This document shows, piece after piece, positions 16,477 to 25,108 of a DNA stretch of 64,000 nt. The stretch lies in the NCBI GenBank assembly GCA_963762635.1, contig CAVXLQ010000003.1:62001-126000 (forward strand), written 5' to 3'. Within the stretch, counting starts at the first letter, position 1, and each line of letters opens with the position of its first letter. Source of the stretch: Tenggerimyces sp963762635 (GTDB lineage: Bacteria > Actinomycetota > Actinomycetes > Propionibacteriales > Actinopolymorphaceae). Below the pieces are notes generated by a model. That model was given only the letters and a program-made list of their open reading frames with translations, made no database searches and was not told the DNA's origin. The translations under genes were made by a program, and so were the position numbers.

Positions 16477-17466
16477 GTGCTTCCCCTCGTTCGCGACGCC
16501 CGACTGACCGAACACGACGACATCGGCGAGCTTCTCGTCGAGGTCTATGGGGGCGGAAAGCTCGTCTCCCCCTCCTATCTCGAATGGATCGCGGACAGCG
16601 CCAGCCGGGCTGGCGCTGCCGGCCTGGAGACCCTGGTCGCCTTCCTGCCGGGTTCCAGCAGAATCCTGGGAACGGTGGCGCTCGCCCATCCCGGCGGCGG
16701 CTACCACTACAGCCAAGCGCAGACCGAGGCGCAGCTTCGGCTGCTCGCCACCCGACCGGAGGCGCGCGGCCACGGCGTCGGTACGGCGCTCGTCGCGGAG
16801 TGCGTCGCCCGGACCAAGCTCGCCGGCTACTCCGGCCTCAGCCTCGACACCATGACGACGATGCCGGAGGCACAGCGGCTCTACAGCCGGCTCGGCTTCG
16901 ACCGGGTTCCGGAACGCGACGAGATCGCACGGTCCGGCGACCCGATGCTCGCCTACGTCCGACACCTCGACGCGTGGCCGCTCGTCCGGCCAGCGCTGCC
17001 GGAGGAGTACGACGAGATCGGCGAGCTCACCGTCAGCGCGTACCTGCGCGACGAGCTGCAAGAGCCCGACAGCCCGTACCTTGACAAGCTCCGCGCCACC
17101 AAGCAGCGCGCGCTCGAGGCCCGGCTGCTCGTCGCGGTCGACCGTACGACCGGCGAGATCTACGGCACCGCCACGTACTGCCCGACCAGCTCGCCCTGGT
17201 GCGAGATCTCCCAGCCGGACGAGGGCGAGTTCCGCATGCTCGCCGTCTCCCCCACGGCACGAGGCAAGGGCGTCGGCGAGGCCCTCGTCCGCGCCTGCCT
17301 CAAGGCAGCGGTCGCCGAGGGCAAGCACGGCGTGGTGCTGTCGAGCAGTACGGCGATGGCCGCCGCGCACCGGCTCTACGAACGTCTCGGCTTCCGCCGT
17401 TCGGCGGACCGGGACTGGGAGCCGGTGCCCGACTTCACCCTCCTCGCGTTCCAGCGCGAGGTGTGA
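16477..17466 (+). CDS. Tandem GNAT-domain acetyltransferase
   Basis: 329 residues with two GNAT domains (about 1-165 and 170-329). Each has the acetyl-CoA loop: RPEARGHGVGTALVAE in the first and SPTARGKGVGEALVRA in the second, with the downstream YSRLGF and YERLGF strands. The tandem plan recalls mycothiol synthase (MshD), but the sequence lacks features I would use to name it. The substrate is unknown. A GTG start lies 2 bp after the small membrane protein. Confidence 0.88.
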   Translation: MLPLVRDARLTEHDDIGELLVEVYGGGKLVSPSYLEWIADSASRAGAAGLETLVAFLPGSSRILGTVALAHPGGGYHYSQAQTEAQLRLLATRPEARGHGVGTALVAECVARTKLAGYSGLSLDTMTTMPEAQRLYSRLGFDRVPERDEIARSGDPMLAYVRHLDAWPLVRPALPEEYDEIGELTVSAYLRDELQEPDSPYLDKLRATKQRALEARLLVAVDRTTGEIYGTATYCPTSSPWCEISQPDEGEFRMLAVSPTARGKGVGEALVRACLKAAVAEGKHGVVLSSSTAMAAAHRLYERLGFRRSADRDWEPVPDFTLLAFQREV

Positions 17467-17472
17467 GTTTCT

Positions 17473-17733
17473 TCAAGCAGGCTTACGTTTCCAGGCGCTG
17501 ACGAGTATGGGCGAGGTCGCGTACACGTCCTCGAACGCCAACGCGTAGATCGGCGCCAGCTGGCTGAGTGGGGGTCTGGACGGCACCGATGTCGGAGCCG
17601 TCCGGAGCACGCACGCCGGCTCGGTGATGGGTTCGAACAGCTGGGACTGGATCCGGAGCCGGTCGTACTCCGACTCGCTCCGCCCGAGGACGTAGTTTTC
17701 GGGAGCGAGACCGTCGCGCTGAGACTGAGACAT
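17473..17733 (-). pseudogene. Methyltransferase remnant with large internal deletion
   Basis: 86 residues. The first part (ENYVLGRSESEYDRLRIQSQ ... LFEP) matches the conserved N-terminus of SAM methyltransferases of about 270 residues. The last part (FEDVYATSPILVSAWKRKP) resembles the C-terminal strand of the same enzymes. The SAM-binding core between them is missing and replaced by about 25 unrelated residues. The frame is still open and may be translated, but it cannot bind SAM. It ends 7 bp from the acetyltransferase stop. Confidence 0.7.
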
Positions 17734-17835
17734 TGTCGATGTTTCCTCACCGTGGAGAACGGTGATCCCCCTTCACCCAGTTGGGGGCCGATATTCGTTG
17801 GACCTGGTCTGCGGTCGCTCCTAACGTGGGCGGCA

Positions 17836-18828
17836 ATGACAGCCGAACTGGAACAGCTCGCGCGAACCGCCTTGGACGCCTACGAATGGGGCGACCGGCC
17901 CACACTTCGGACGCTGGAGCTCGGCCTGAACGCCACCTTCGAGGTGCGGGCCGACGACGCTCGCTACGTGCTCCGCATACGTCGCGCCGGATATCGCACG
18001 CCCGCGTACGTGCGGTCGGAGCTGACCTTCGTCCGCACTCTCGGCGATGACCCGACGGTGCCAGCTCCGATCGAGACCCGGGACGGCGACCTCCTCGTCG
18101 AGCTCGACGACGCCGACGGCCAGCGGCGTTGTGGCGATCTGCAGACCTGGCTCGACGGTCGCGTACTCGTTCCCGGCCACGGGCTCGGCGTCGCCAGCGT
18201 GCACGCGCTCGGGCGCGGACTGGGGCGAATCCACAACACGGCTGAGGAATTCTCGCCTCTGGCTGGTTTCGAGCTGCCTGTCTGGGACGCCGACGGGATG
18301 TTCACGGTCGCCGCGTCACCGTTCCGGCCGGCGTTCTCGATCGAGGACCTGCTCGGGCCGAAGGACCGCGAGCTGTACGACGAGGTCGCCGACCGGACGC
18401 GCGCGGTGTTCGACGACCTCGGCCGCGGCGGGGACGCGTTCGGCATCACGCACCAGGACTACATCCTCGGCAACTGTTTCCTCCGCCGTCGCCGCAGCGG
18501 CTGGGAGGTCGGCGCGTTCGACTTCGACGACTGCGGGTGGGGCTACTTCCTGTACGACCTGTGCCCGCTGCTCGGCAACCTCGCGGGCTATCCCGGGGCC
18601 ATTTTCGACAACCCCGCTTACCCAAAGCTTCGCGACGCGTACTTGGCGGGCTACCGATCCGTCCGCCCGTTGCCGGTGGAATGGGAGCAATACCTCCCGC
18701 TCCTCATCGCCGCGCGGCAGACCGAGCACTGCCTGCTGACGGCCCGCCCCGACGTTTCCCCGAGTCCGGCCGAGGACGCGGCGTGGCGAGTGAGCCTCGC
18801 GCGCCGGAGCCTCGAGCTGCCGGTCTAG
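17836..18828 (+). CDS. Aminoglycoside phosphotransferase / choline kinase-like protein
   Basis: 330 residues with the APH-type kinase core: an N-lobe (ATFEVRADDARYVLRIRR), the catalytic loop GITHQDYILGN (HxD...N) and the metal-binding FDFDD. These enzymes phosphorylate small hydroxylated metabolites or antibiotics; the substrate here cannot be told from sequence. The ATG at 17836 was chosen over a farther start at 17752 because homology begins there. It overlaps the convergent ThDP enzyme by 4 bp. Confidence 0.87.
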   Translation: MTAELEQLARTALDAYEWGDRPTLRTLELGLNATFEVRADDARYVLRIRRAGYRTPAYVRSELTFVRTLGDDPTVPAPIETRDGDLLVELDDADGQRRCGDLQTWLDGRVLVPGHGLGVASVHALGRGLGRIHNTAEEFSPLAGFELPVWDADGMFTVAASPFRPAFSIEDLLGPKDRELYDEVADRTRAVFDDLGRGGDAFGITHQDYILGNCFLRRRRSGWEVGAFDFDDCGWGYFLYDLCPLLGNLAGYPGAIFDNPAYPKLRDAYLAGYRSVRPLPVEWEQYLPLLIAARQTEHCLLTARPDVSPSPAEDAAWRVSLARRSLELPV

Positions 18829-20492
18829 ACGCCGAACGTCGAGCGCGGGTACGCGGCCGCAGGATCGGTCAGAACGTTCACCAGGTAAGGAACTCCGGCG
18901 TCGAACGCCCGCTGCAAGGCCGGCTTGACATCCTCTGCCCGGCGTACGGTCTCGCCGGCTCCGCCGAGTGCGGTGACGATCGCGTCGTACGGGGTGCCGG
19001 GCTGCAGGTCGGCCGCGACGTCGTAGCCGTACAGCATCTGCATCGGGCCCTTCTCCAGCGCCCAGATGCCGTTGTTGCCGACGACCATGACCACCGGCAG
19101 CTTGTGCCGGACCAACGTGTCGACGTCCATCAGCGACATCCCCGCGGCACCGTCGCCGAGCAGCAGGACCACCTGGGACGACGGCCTCGCGAGCCTGGCC
19201 GCGATCGCCGCGCCCAGACCGGCGCCGAGGCAGCCGAACGGGCCGGGGTCGAGCCAACAGCCCGCGGCGCCCGGCTCGACATACTTGCCGGCGAACGAGA
19301 CGAAGTCGCCGCCGTCGCCGATCACCACGGCGTCGGAGGCCAGCAGCCCGGTCAGCTCGCCGTAGATCCTCGCCGGGTGGATCGGGTCCGCGGACGCTGA
19401 CAGCAGCGCGGCGTCGCGCTCGGCTCCGGCGCGTACGCCGTCCTGCAGCGTGGACACCCAGTCGCCCCACGAAGGGCGTCGCAGCAGCTGCTCGAAGGCC
19501 GCCAGGAGCCCCTCCAGCACCAGCGCGAGGTCGCCGGAGACAGACGCGGCCAGCGAGGCGTGCTGGGCGATCTGCCCGGGGGAGTCCGCGAGGTGGACGA
19601 CCTTCGCCGGCGGGGCGCCGTTCTTGCCGCCGAACGTGCCGTACGCGAGCCGGAAGTCCAGCGGCGTACCGATCACGACGGCGAGGTCGCACTGGCCGAA
19701 CGCCGTCGACCGTGCCTTCGTCACCAGCTGCGGATGCCCGGCGGGCAGGATGCCGCGGCCCATGCCGTTGGTGATCGCCGGAACGCCCAAGGCCTCCACG
19801 ACCGCGAGCGCGGCTGTGTTGGCGCCGGAGAGCCAGACGTCGGAGCCGAGGACGAACACCGGCCGTTCGGCATCGGAGAGCAGCGAGGCGATCTCGGCGA
19901 GCGCGTCGCCGTCGGGCTCGACCCGTCCGACCGGCGCGGGCGCGCCGAGCTCAGCTGTCGTACGGCTGTAGAGCTGGTCCATCGACACATCGACGAAGGT
20001 CGGGCCGAGGTGCGGCGTCGCCGCGACCCTGAACGCCTCGGAGACGACGGGCGCGAGCTGGTCGACGTGCGAGACGGTCTTGGCGAGCTTCGTGACCGGC
20101 GCGACGAGCGGCGGGTGGTCGAGCTCCTGCAACGAGCCCTTGCCCCAGCTCTGCGTCGGCGCGCGACCGCCGAGCACGACCATCGGGACGCCGGTGAAGT
20201 ACGCCTGAGCGATCGCGCTGACCGAGTTCGTGACGCCAGGGCCTGCCGTGACGACCGCGAGGCCGGGCGTACGGGTCAGCTTGCCGGTCGCCTCCGCGGC
20301 GAACACCGCGGTCTGCTCGTGCCGTACGTCCAGCAGTCTCAGCGGCGCCGGCTGCGGCTGTTCCTTGCCGCCGACCGCCGCGTCGTACAGCGGAAACACG
20401 TGTGCACCAGAAAGAGTGAACATGGTCTCGACGCCGTGTGCCTTCGCGATGGCGACCGCGATGTCGCCGCCGTGTCCCTCGAGCTCCGCCAT
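18825..20492 (-). CDS. ThDP-dependent enzyme of the acetolactate synthase / oxalyl-CoA decarboxylase group
   Basis: 555 residues with the three-domain plan of the group: an N-terminal pyrimidine-binding domain with the catalytic Glu in RHEQTAVFAAEA, a central domain, and a C-terminal diphosphate domain with GDGAAGMSLMDVDTLV through VVGNN. Length matches acetolactate synthase-like proteins. No small subunit gene is adjacent and the neighbours are not branched-chain amino acid genes, so a catabolic decarboxylase or carboligase is as likely as true acetolactate synthase. Confidence 0.88.
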   Translation of the reverse strand: MAELEGHGGDIAVAIAKAHGVETMFTLSGAHVFPLYDAAVGGKEQPQPAPLRLLDVRHEQTAVFAAEATGKLTRTPGLAVVTAGPGVTNSVSAIAQAYFTGVPMVVLGGRAPTQSWGKGSLQELDHPPLVAPVTKLAKTVSHVDQLAPVVSEAFRVAATPHLGPTFVDVSMDQLYSRTTAELGAPAPVGRVEPDGDALAEIASLLSDAERPVFVLGSDVWLSGANTAALAVVEALGVPAITNGMGRGILPAGHPQLVTKARSTAFGQCDLAVVIGTPLDFRLAYGTFGGKNGAPPAKVVHLADSPGQIAQHASLAASVSGDLALVLEGLLAAFEQLLRRPSWGDWVSTLQDGVRAGAERDAALLSASADPIHPARIYGELTGLLASDAVVIGDGGDFVSFAGKYVEPGAAGCWLDPGPFGCLGAGLGAAIAARLARPSSQVVLLLGDGAAGMSLMDVDTLVRHKLPVVMVVGNNGIWALEKGPMQMLYGYDVAADLQPGTPYDAIVTALGGAGETVRRAEDVKPALQRAFDAGVPYLVNVLTDPAAAYPRSTFGV

Positions 20493-20501
20493 GGCGGGAG
20501 C

Positions 20502-21419
20502 CTAAGGGAGAGGCGTCGCAGGGGGAGCGGCGATGCCCGGCACGCTGCCGCGCAGGACGCGGAGCAGCACGAGCAGCAGGTCGGCGCGTACCTCCGGCGG
20601 TTTGCCGAACAGCGCCAGGTCCTGCGGCGTCTGCTGGCCGCGTACGCCCAGCGCCAGCAGCAGGTGCAGGGAGCGCAGGAACGCGCGGGTGTTGCCGGCC
20701 ATCGGCGTCGGCCACTCCGGCGCGGTCTCGTGGTCGTCCATCTTCGGCGCGACGAGGGCCGCGGCGAGCCGTTCGATCCACGGCTCCAGAACGTCGATCC
20801 CCACCTGGTTGCGGTGCAGGACGACCATCACCGCGAACGCGAGCCGGTCGTCCTCGCCGTGGTGGAGCCGGTACGTGGTGGGCGTGAGCAGCCGGTCGGC
20901 GACGACGTCCAGCAGGACCGTGAGCTCGAGCTTGCCGAAGTGGTGCGAACGGGCGAGCGCGCCGATCAGGTCGGCGCCGTGCGCGACGGCGTGCGCCCAG
21001 CCGCGGCCTTCGACGAACCCGCGCAGGTCACGTTCGCGGACGAACCAGGAGGCCGCGCGGTCGCCCCAGCGGAAGATCGCGTCGGAGTGGACGACCTTGG
21101 TCTTGGTGTCGCGGAGGACCGCCTCGGCGAGCAGCAGGGCGGAGAACGAACGCCGCAGCACGCTGTCCGTGACGTCCTCTCCGAGGCCGGTGAACAGGCC
21201 CTCGGAGACGCCGTCGCCGAAGCCGGCGAGGAGGTCGTCGTACACGCCCTCCTCGACCCAGGTGGCGAGGACGGGGTAGGCGATGCCGTCGCGGACGTCG
21301 GGGTCCGGGTCGCCGATCATCTGCACGAGCTCGGTGGTCAGATCGTCCAGCGGGCGGTCACCAGGCAGCCGGAACCCGCTCGCACGGATCTGCTCCCAGT
21401 AGTCCGACCGAACCCCCAC
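20502..21419 (-). CDS. DUF2785 family protein
   Basis: 305 residues, helical throughout, beginning VGVRSDYWEQIRASGFRLP. It includes the DUF2785-type segments GRGWAHAVAHGADLIGALAR and THGEDD-like RLHHGEDDRLAFAV. No catalytic role is known for this family. The GTG at 21419 has GGGAG 12 bp upstream and begins where the conserved part starts. It ends 9 bp upstream of the ThDP gene on the same strand, so the two may be co-transcribed. It diverges from pdtaS. Confidence 0.82.
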   Translation of the reverse strand: MGVRSDYWEQIRASGFRLPGDRPLDDLTTELVQMIGDPDPDVRDGIAYPVLATWVEEGVYDDLLAGFGDGVSEGLFTGLGEDVTDSVLRRSFSALLLAEAVLRDTKTKVVHSDAIFRWGDRAASWFVRERDLRGFVEGRGWAHAVAHGADLIGALARSHHFGKLELTVLLDVVADRLLTPTTYRLHHGEDDRLAFAVMVVLHRNQVGIDVLEPWIERLAAALVAPKMDDHETAPEWPTPMAGNTRAFLRSLHLLLALGVRGQQTPQDLALFGKPPEVRADLLLVLLRVLRGSVPGIAAPPATPLP

Positions 21420-21546
21420 CGGAGTCTTCTCCCTTCGAATTCCTTCGAACGAGCACGGGACATCGCGACGCAACAGCAGGTTCTCAGACAAACCTCGCAA
21501 CGACAGACCGCGCCGAGTGTAGGGCAGGTGAGGATACGCTCCTGAC

Positions 21547-23016
21547 GTGCCCTCGCTCGACGACGTCGTTCGGCACCATACCGACCTCAGCGCTGAGGAT
21601 CTGGAGTGGCTGCACATGCTGGTCGCAGACTGGCAGTTGTTGGCCGACCTGTCCTTCGCCGATCTCGTGCTGTGGCTGCCCGGTACCGACGACCGCGGAT
21701 TCTGGGTCGGCGCGCAGATGCGGCCGACGACCGGACCGACCGCGCACCTGACCGACCTCGTCGGAACGTTCTCCGCGCGGGGGCGCCGGGCGATGGTCGA
21801 GCTCGCGTTCGACGAGGGCCGGATCTGTCGCGAGGGCGATCCGGAGTGGCGGGACGAGGTTCCGGTCCGGATCGAATGCATCCCCGTACGCCGGTCCGAC
21901 CGGGTGCTCGGGGTGATCGCGCGGAACACGAACCTGCTGTCCGTACGGACGCCGAGCCGGCTCGAGCTCACGTACCTGCAGACCGCGACGGATCTGGCCC
22001 GGATGATCAGCGAGGGCCGCTTTCCGCTGCGCGGTGAACGGGTCGACCTGGGCTCCGCGCCGCGGGTGGGGGACGGGCTGGTGCGGCTCGACGCGGCCGG
22101 GATGGTGACGTACGCGAGCCCGAACGCGCAGTCGGCGTACCGGCGGATCGGGCTGACCGGCGACCTGGTGGGTGCCGCGTTCGGCTCGGTGACCGCTGGG
22201 CTCGTTCGGCCCTCGTCGCAACCGGTGGACGAGGCGATCGGCGCGCTGGTGTCAGGCCGTGCGCCGCGCGACACCGAGGTGGAGAACGAGGCCGCGACGC
22301 TGATCCTGCGGGTGATCCCGCTGATGCCGGCCGGCCGTTCGGTCGGGGCGTTGGTGCTGATCCGGGACGTGACCGATCTACGGCGTCGCGAGCGAGAGCT
22401 GTTGACGAAGGAAGCGACGATCCGGGAGATCCATCACCGCGTCAAGAACAACTTGCAGACCGTCGCGGCGCTGTTGCGCTTGCAGGCAAGGCGATTGACG
22501 ACGTCAGATGGCCGGTACGCGCTGGAGGAGGCCGTTCGGCGCGTGGGCACGATCGCGATCGTGCACGAAACTTTGTCGCAAAGCTACGACGAATTGGTTG
22601 ACTTCGACGAGGTCGCGGACCAGGTGCTCGCGATGGTCGTGGAAGTGTCGACGCCCGAGTCCCGGGTGCGGCCGCGGCGGCAGGGCTCGTTCGGCCAGCT
22701 GAACGCCGGGGTGGCGACGTCGTTGGCGATGGTGATCACCGAAGTCGTGCAGAACGCCGTCCAGCATGGCGTTTCGCACGGCAAGGGCTCGGTCGAGGTC
22801 ACGACGGACCGTCGAGCGGGCAGGCTGCGGGTCGTCGTGGAGGACGACGGCAAGGGGCTGCCGGAGGGCTTCGATCCTGAGCAGTCGGGCAGTTTGGGGC
22901 TGCAGATCGTACGCACGCTGGTGATCAGTGAGCTCGGGGGCCAGTTCTCCATCGGGCCGCGGCCCGACAGTCCGGGCACGCGTGTCGTGCTCGACGTACC
23001 GGATGGTCCTCGGTAG
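21547..23016 (+). CDS. pdtaS: PdtaS-type sensor histidine kinase
   Basis: 489 residues: an N-terminal GAF-like domain (about 1-150), a PAS-like domain (about 170-285), a HisKA_2 dimerisation helix with the phosphorylated His in EIHHRVKNNLQTVAALLRL, and an HATPase_c domain with NAVQHG and DDGKGLPEGF. No transmembrane helix is present, so it is cytosolic. In mycobacteria PdtaS phosphorylates the antiterminator PdtaR. No PdtaR-like gene is adjacent. A GTG start is used. A terminator hairpin follows at 23037. Confidence 0.92.
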   Translation: MPSLDDVVRHHTDLSAEDLEWLHMLVADWQLLADLSFADLVLWLPGTDDRGFWVGAQMRPTTGPTAHLTDLVGTFSARGRRAMVELAFDEGRICREGDPEWRDEVPVRIECIPVRRSDRVLGVIARNTNLLSVRTPSRLELTYLQTATDLARMISEGRFPLRGERVDLGSAPRVGDGLVRLDAAGMVTYASPNAQSAYRRIGLTGDLVGAAFGSVTAGLVRPSSQPVDEAIGALVSGRAPRDTEVENEAATLILRVIPLMPAGRSVGALVLIRDVTDLRRRERELLTKEATIREIHHRVKNNLQTVAALLRLQARRLTTSDGRYALEEAVRRVGTIAIVHETLSQSYDELVDFDEVADQVLAMVVEVSTPESRVRPRRQGSFGQLNAGVATSLAMVITEVVQNAVQHGVSHGKGSVEVTTDRRAGRLRVVVEDDGKGLPEGFDPEQSGSLGLQIVRTLVISELGGQFSIGPRPDSPGTRVVLDVPDGPR

Positions 23017-23036
23017 GGGCTTGGGGAAAGGCCAGA

Positions 23037-23060
23037 GCCCCTGCCGGTAGTAGCAGGGGC
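23037..23060. terminator. Bidirectional hairpin between pdtaS and whiB1
   Basis: Perfect 8-bp arms GCCCCTGC and GCAGGGGC with an 8-nt loop lie 20 bp after the pdtaS stop and 22 bp after the whiB1 stop. The two genes converge here, and the hairpin can serve both. Confidence 0.75.
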
Positions 23061-23081
23061 CCTGTACGGCTACTGCGTCTG

Positions 23082-23333
23082 TCAGACGATCCTGGCGCGA
23101 GAACGTGCGGCGCGGCGCTTGAGCGCGCGCCTCTCTTCCTCGCTCATGCCGCCCCACACGCCGGCATCCTGTCCAGTTTCGAGGGCCCACTGCAGGCAGA
23201 GATCGACAACGTCGCAGCGACGGCAAACCGCCTTGGCCTCTTCGATCTGCAGGAGCGCAGGACCCGTGTTCCCAATCGGGAAGAACAGTTCTGGGTCGTC
23301 GTCCCGGCAGCCGGCCCGGTGGCGCCAGTCCAT
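23082..23333 (-). CDS. whiB1: WhiB1 iron-sulfur transcription factor
   Basis: 83 residues. Cys9, Cys37, Cys40 and Cys46 are the four cluster ligands; the GVWGG turn and the basic tail (ALKRRAARSRA) for DNA contact are intact. The sequence PELFFPIGNTGPALLQIEEA is diagnostic of WhiB1/WblE. The [4Fe-4S] cluster binds the housekeeping sigma factor and reacts with nitric oxide. ATG at 23333 is used; a TTG one codon earlier is in frame. A CRP-type site lies 77 bp upstream, as in mycobacteria. Confidence 0.95.
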   Translation of the reverse strand: MDWRHRAGCRDDDPELFFPIGNTGPALLQIEEAKAVCRRCDVVDLCLQWALETGQDAGVWGGMSEEERRALKRRAARSRARIV

Positions 23334-23409
23334 CAAGGTCTCACTCCTCGGTATCGAGCGCGGAAACGGCCAAGCCGCCCGCGCTATGCGGGTTAAGTCT
23401 TCTTGCGTG

Positions 23410-23425
23410 TGTGAACACTTTCACG
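23410..23425 (-). promoter_or_regulatory. CRP/FNR-type binding site upstream of whiB1
   Basis: TGTGA-N6-TCACG (23410-23425) differs by one base from the symmetric CRP consensus TGTGA-N6-TCACA. In Mycobacterium tuberculosis whiB1 is controlled by the cAMP receptor Rv3676 through such a site (established knowledge). Conservation of site and spacing suggests the same circuit. Confidence 0.7.
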
Positions 23426-23728
23426 ATCGTCCGCGCGCGCAAATAGAACACCGGTCTCCCAGTGGCGCCCACACGGAGTGTGATCGCTGCGTCAGCCCCC
23501 GGCGCCGCTACCGATCGGGTGGCAGCACCTCTCTGCACGCTCGATGCTTTCAACTATGGCTGCGATGCACAAGACCCTGGGCACGACATTGAGTGGAAAA
23601 ATCTGTGTCAGTTACATCACAAACCGGACGATCTGCTCACACAGAGTAGTGAGGAGTGGACGATCGCCGTTCTCGTCCCGCTGGACGGCACTGTGAGCGT
23701 CTCCTACGCAGCGGCGTAGTCTGCGTCC
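23426..23728. other. Intergenic region between whiB1 and the membrane protein
   Basis: About 300 bp with no convincing gene. An open frame at 23462-23719 on the plus strand has no ribosome-binding site or recognisable domain and is taken as chance. The region should hold the whiB1 promoter and that of the membrane protein at 23729. Confidence 0.5.
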
Positions 23729-24181
23729 ATGGCTGCCCGCCCGCCTTCGCCTCATCCGCCCAAATCGGGCCAAATCTCTCTTGTCGCTCCTTGGTCCTTG
23801 CTGGCCGCTGCTGGTGTCGCGGCTCTCGAGGGGTTGGGCGCGCTGGTGGCTGGGGTGTGGATGGTGGTCCAGATCGTTGCGGACCGGCCCGTAGGTTTGG
23901 CCATCGCTTTGTCCACCGCTGGCTTCGTTCTGGTGGCTGGGGCCTTGCTCGTGGCCCTGGCCTTGGGCCTGCTCCGACGCCGGCGCTGGAGCCGCGGCCC
24001 GGCCGTGTTCGTTCAACTGTTGATGCTGCCCATCGGGTACCAGCTGGTCGAAGCCCCGACCACCCCGATCGGCTACGCCATGCTGCTGCTGGCTATCGGC
24101 GGTCTGGTCTTTCTGCTGCTCCCCGGCTCGACCGCCGTGTTCCGGACCGAGGACGAGCAACGGGACCAGCGCACGTTCTAA
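23729..24181 (+). CDS. Conserved four-helix integral membrane protein
   Basis: 150 residues with four hydrophobic helices (for example APWSLLAAAGVAALEGLGA, FVLVAGALLVALALGLL, AVFVQLLMLPIGYQL and GYAMLLLAIGGLVFLLLPG). It matches a widespread small actinobacterial membrane protein family without known function. It is monocistronic and is followed directly by a long palindromic repeat that separates it from the convergent sigF operon. Confidence 0.8.
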   Translation: MAARPPSPHPPKSGQISLVAPWSLLAAAGVAALEGLGALVAGVWMVVQIVADRPVGLAIALSTAGFVLVAGALLVALALGLLRRRRWSRGPAVFVQLLMLPIGYQLVEAPTTPIGYAMLLLAIGGLVFLLLPGSTAVFRTEDEQRDQRTF

Positions 24182-24192
24182 GCCGTCCGTGC

Positions 24193-24273
24193 CCGGTGAT
24201 CATGATCGGGATCATGAAGGCGGAACGGTCGTATACGCCGTTTTGGCTTCATGATCCCGATCATGATCACCGG
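24193..24273. repeat. Long palindromic intergenic repeat, family 1 copy B
   Basis: Perfect 27-bp arms (24193-24219 and 24247-24273) enclose a 27-nt loop. The core is 75/79 identical to copy A at 2697-2775, with no gap. It sits exactly between two convergent genes, 11 bp after one stop and 10 bp from the other, where it could serve as a bidirectional terminator. Confidence 0.87.
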
Positions 24274-24283
24274 CCAGAGAGGG

Positions 24284-25108
24284 CTACTCGTCGAGCAGCT
24301 CGTCCCGCAGCTGAGTCAGGGTGCGAGCCAGCAACCGAGAGACGTGCATCTGAGAGATCCCGATCTCGGCGGCGATCTCCGACTGCGTCAGCCCCCGGAA
24401 GAAGCGCAGCAACAGGATCCGCTTCTCCCGTTCGGGCAACCGTTCCAGCAGCGGCCGGAGCGACTCGCGATACTCCACACCCTCGAGAGCCTCGTCGTCG
24501 ACGCCCAAGGACTCCACCACAGCCGGAGCGTCGTCCTGCCCCTGATCGGGAGCGTCCAGCGACAGCGTCGAGTACGCGTTCGCCGACTCGAGCCCCTCCA
24601 GAACGTCGTCCTCGGAGACCCCGAGCTTCGAAGCCAGCTCGGCAACGGTCGGCGCCCGACCCAACTGCTGCGTCAGGTCACCGGAAGCCGCCGTCAGGGA
24701 CAGCCGCAGCTCCTGCAGGCGCCGAGGCACCCGGATGGCCCAGCCCTTGTCGCGGAAGTGCCGCTTGAGCTCGCCCACGATCGTTGGCGTCGCGTACGTC
24801 GAGAACTCCACGCCGCGTTCGGTGTCGAACCGGTCCACCGACTTGATCAGGCCGATCGTCGCCACCTGGACCAGGTCGTCCAACGGTTCGCCGCGGTTGC
24901 GAAACCGGCGGGCGAGGTGCTCGACCAGCGCCAGGTGCAGTTCGACGAGCTGGTCACGAACGGCCGCATGCGCCGGCGTCCCGCGCTCGGCGGCGGAGAG
25001 CCGGGCGAACAGCGCGTGCGTCGCCTCCCGAGCCGCGGGCGTACCGAACTTGAGGTCCGGCGGGTCCTCGAGGGAGGAGGGCGCCGGGACGGTGGACTCT
25101 TCGCTCAC
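24284..25108 (-). CDS. sigF: SigF/SigB-type stress sigma factor
   Basis: 274 residues with sigma regions 2 (DLVQVATIGLIKSVDRFDTE), 3 (GRAPTVAELASKLGVSEDDV) and 4 (LTQSEIAAEIGISQMHVSRL). It lacks region 1.1, as expected for the SigB/SigF/WhiG class. The anti-sigma gene overlaps its start by 4 bp (GTGA), the usual rsbW-sigF arrangement. It probably serves stationary-phase or stress transcription. Several sigF paralogues are common in this phylum, so the symbol marks the class only. Confidence 0.9.
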   Translation of the reverse strand: MSEESTVPAPSSLEDPPDLKFGTPAAREATHALFARLSAAERGTPAHAAVRDQLVELHLALVEHLARRFRNRGEPLDDLVQVATIGLIKSVDRFDTERGVEFSTYATPTIVGELKRHFRDKGWAIRVPRRLQELRLSLTAASGDLTQQLGRAPTVAELASKLGVSEDDVLEGLESANAYSTLSLDAPDQGQDDAPAVVESLGVDDEALEGVEYRESLRPLLERLPEREKRILLLRFFRGLTQSEIAAEIGISQMHVSRLLARTLTQLRDELLDE

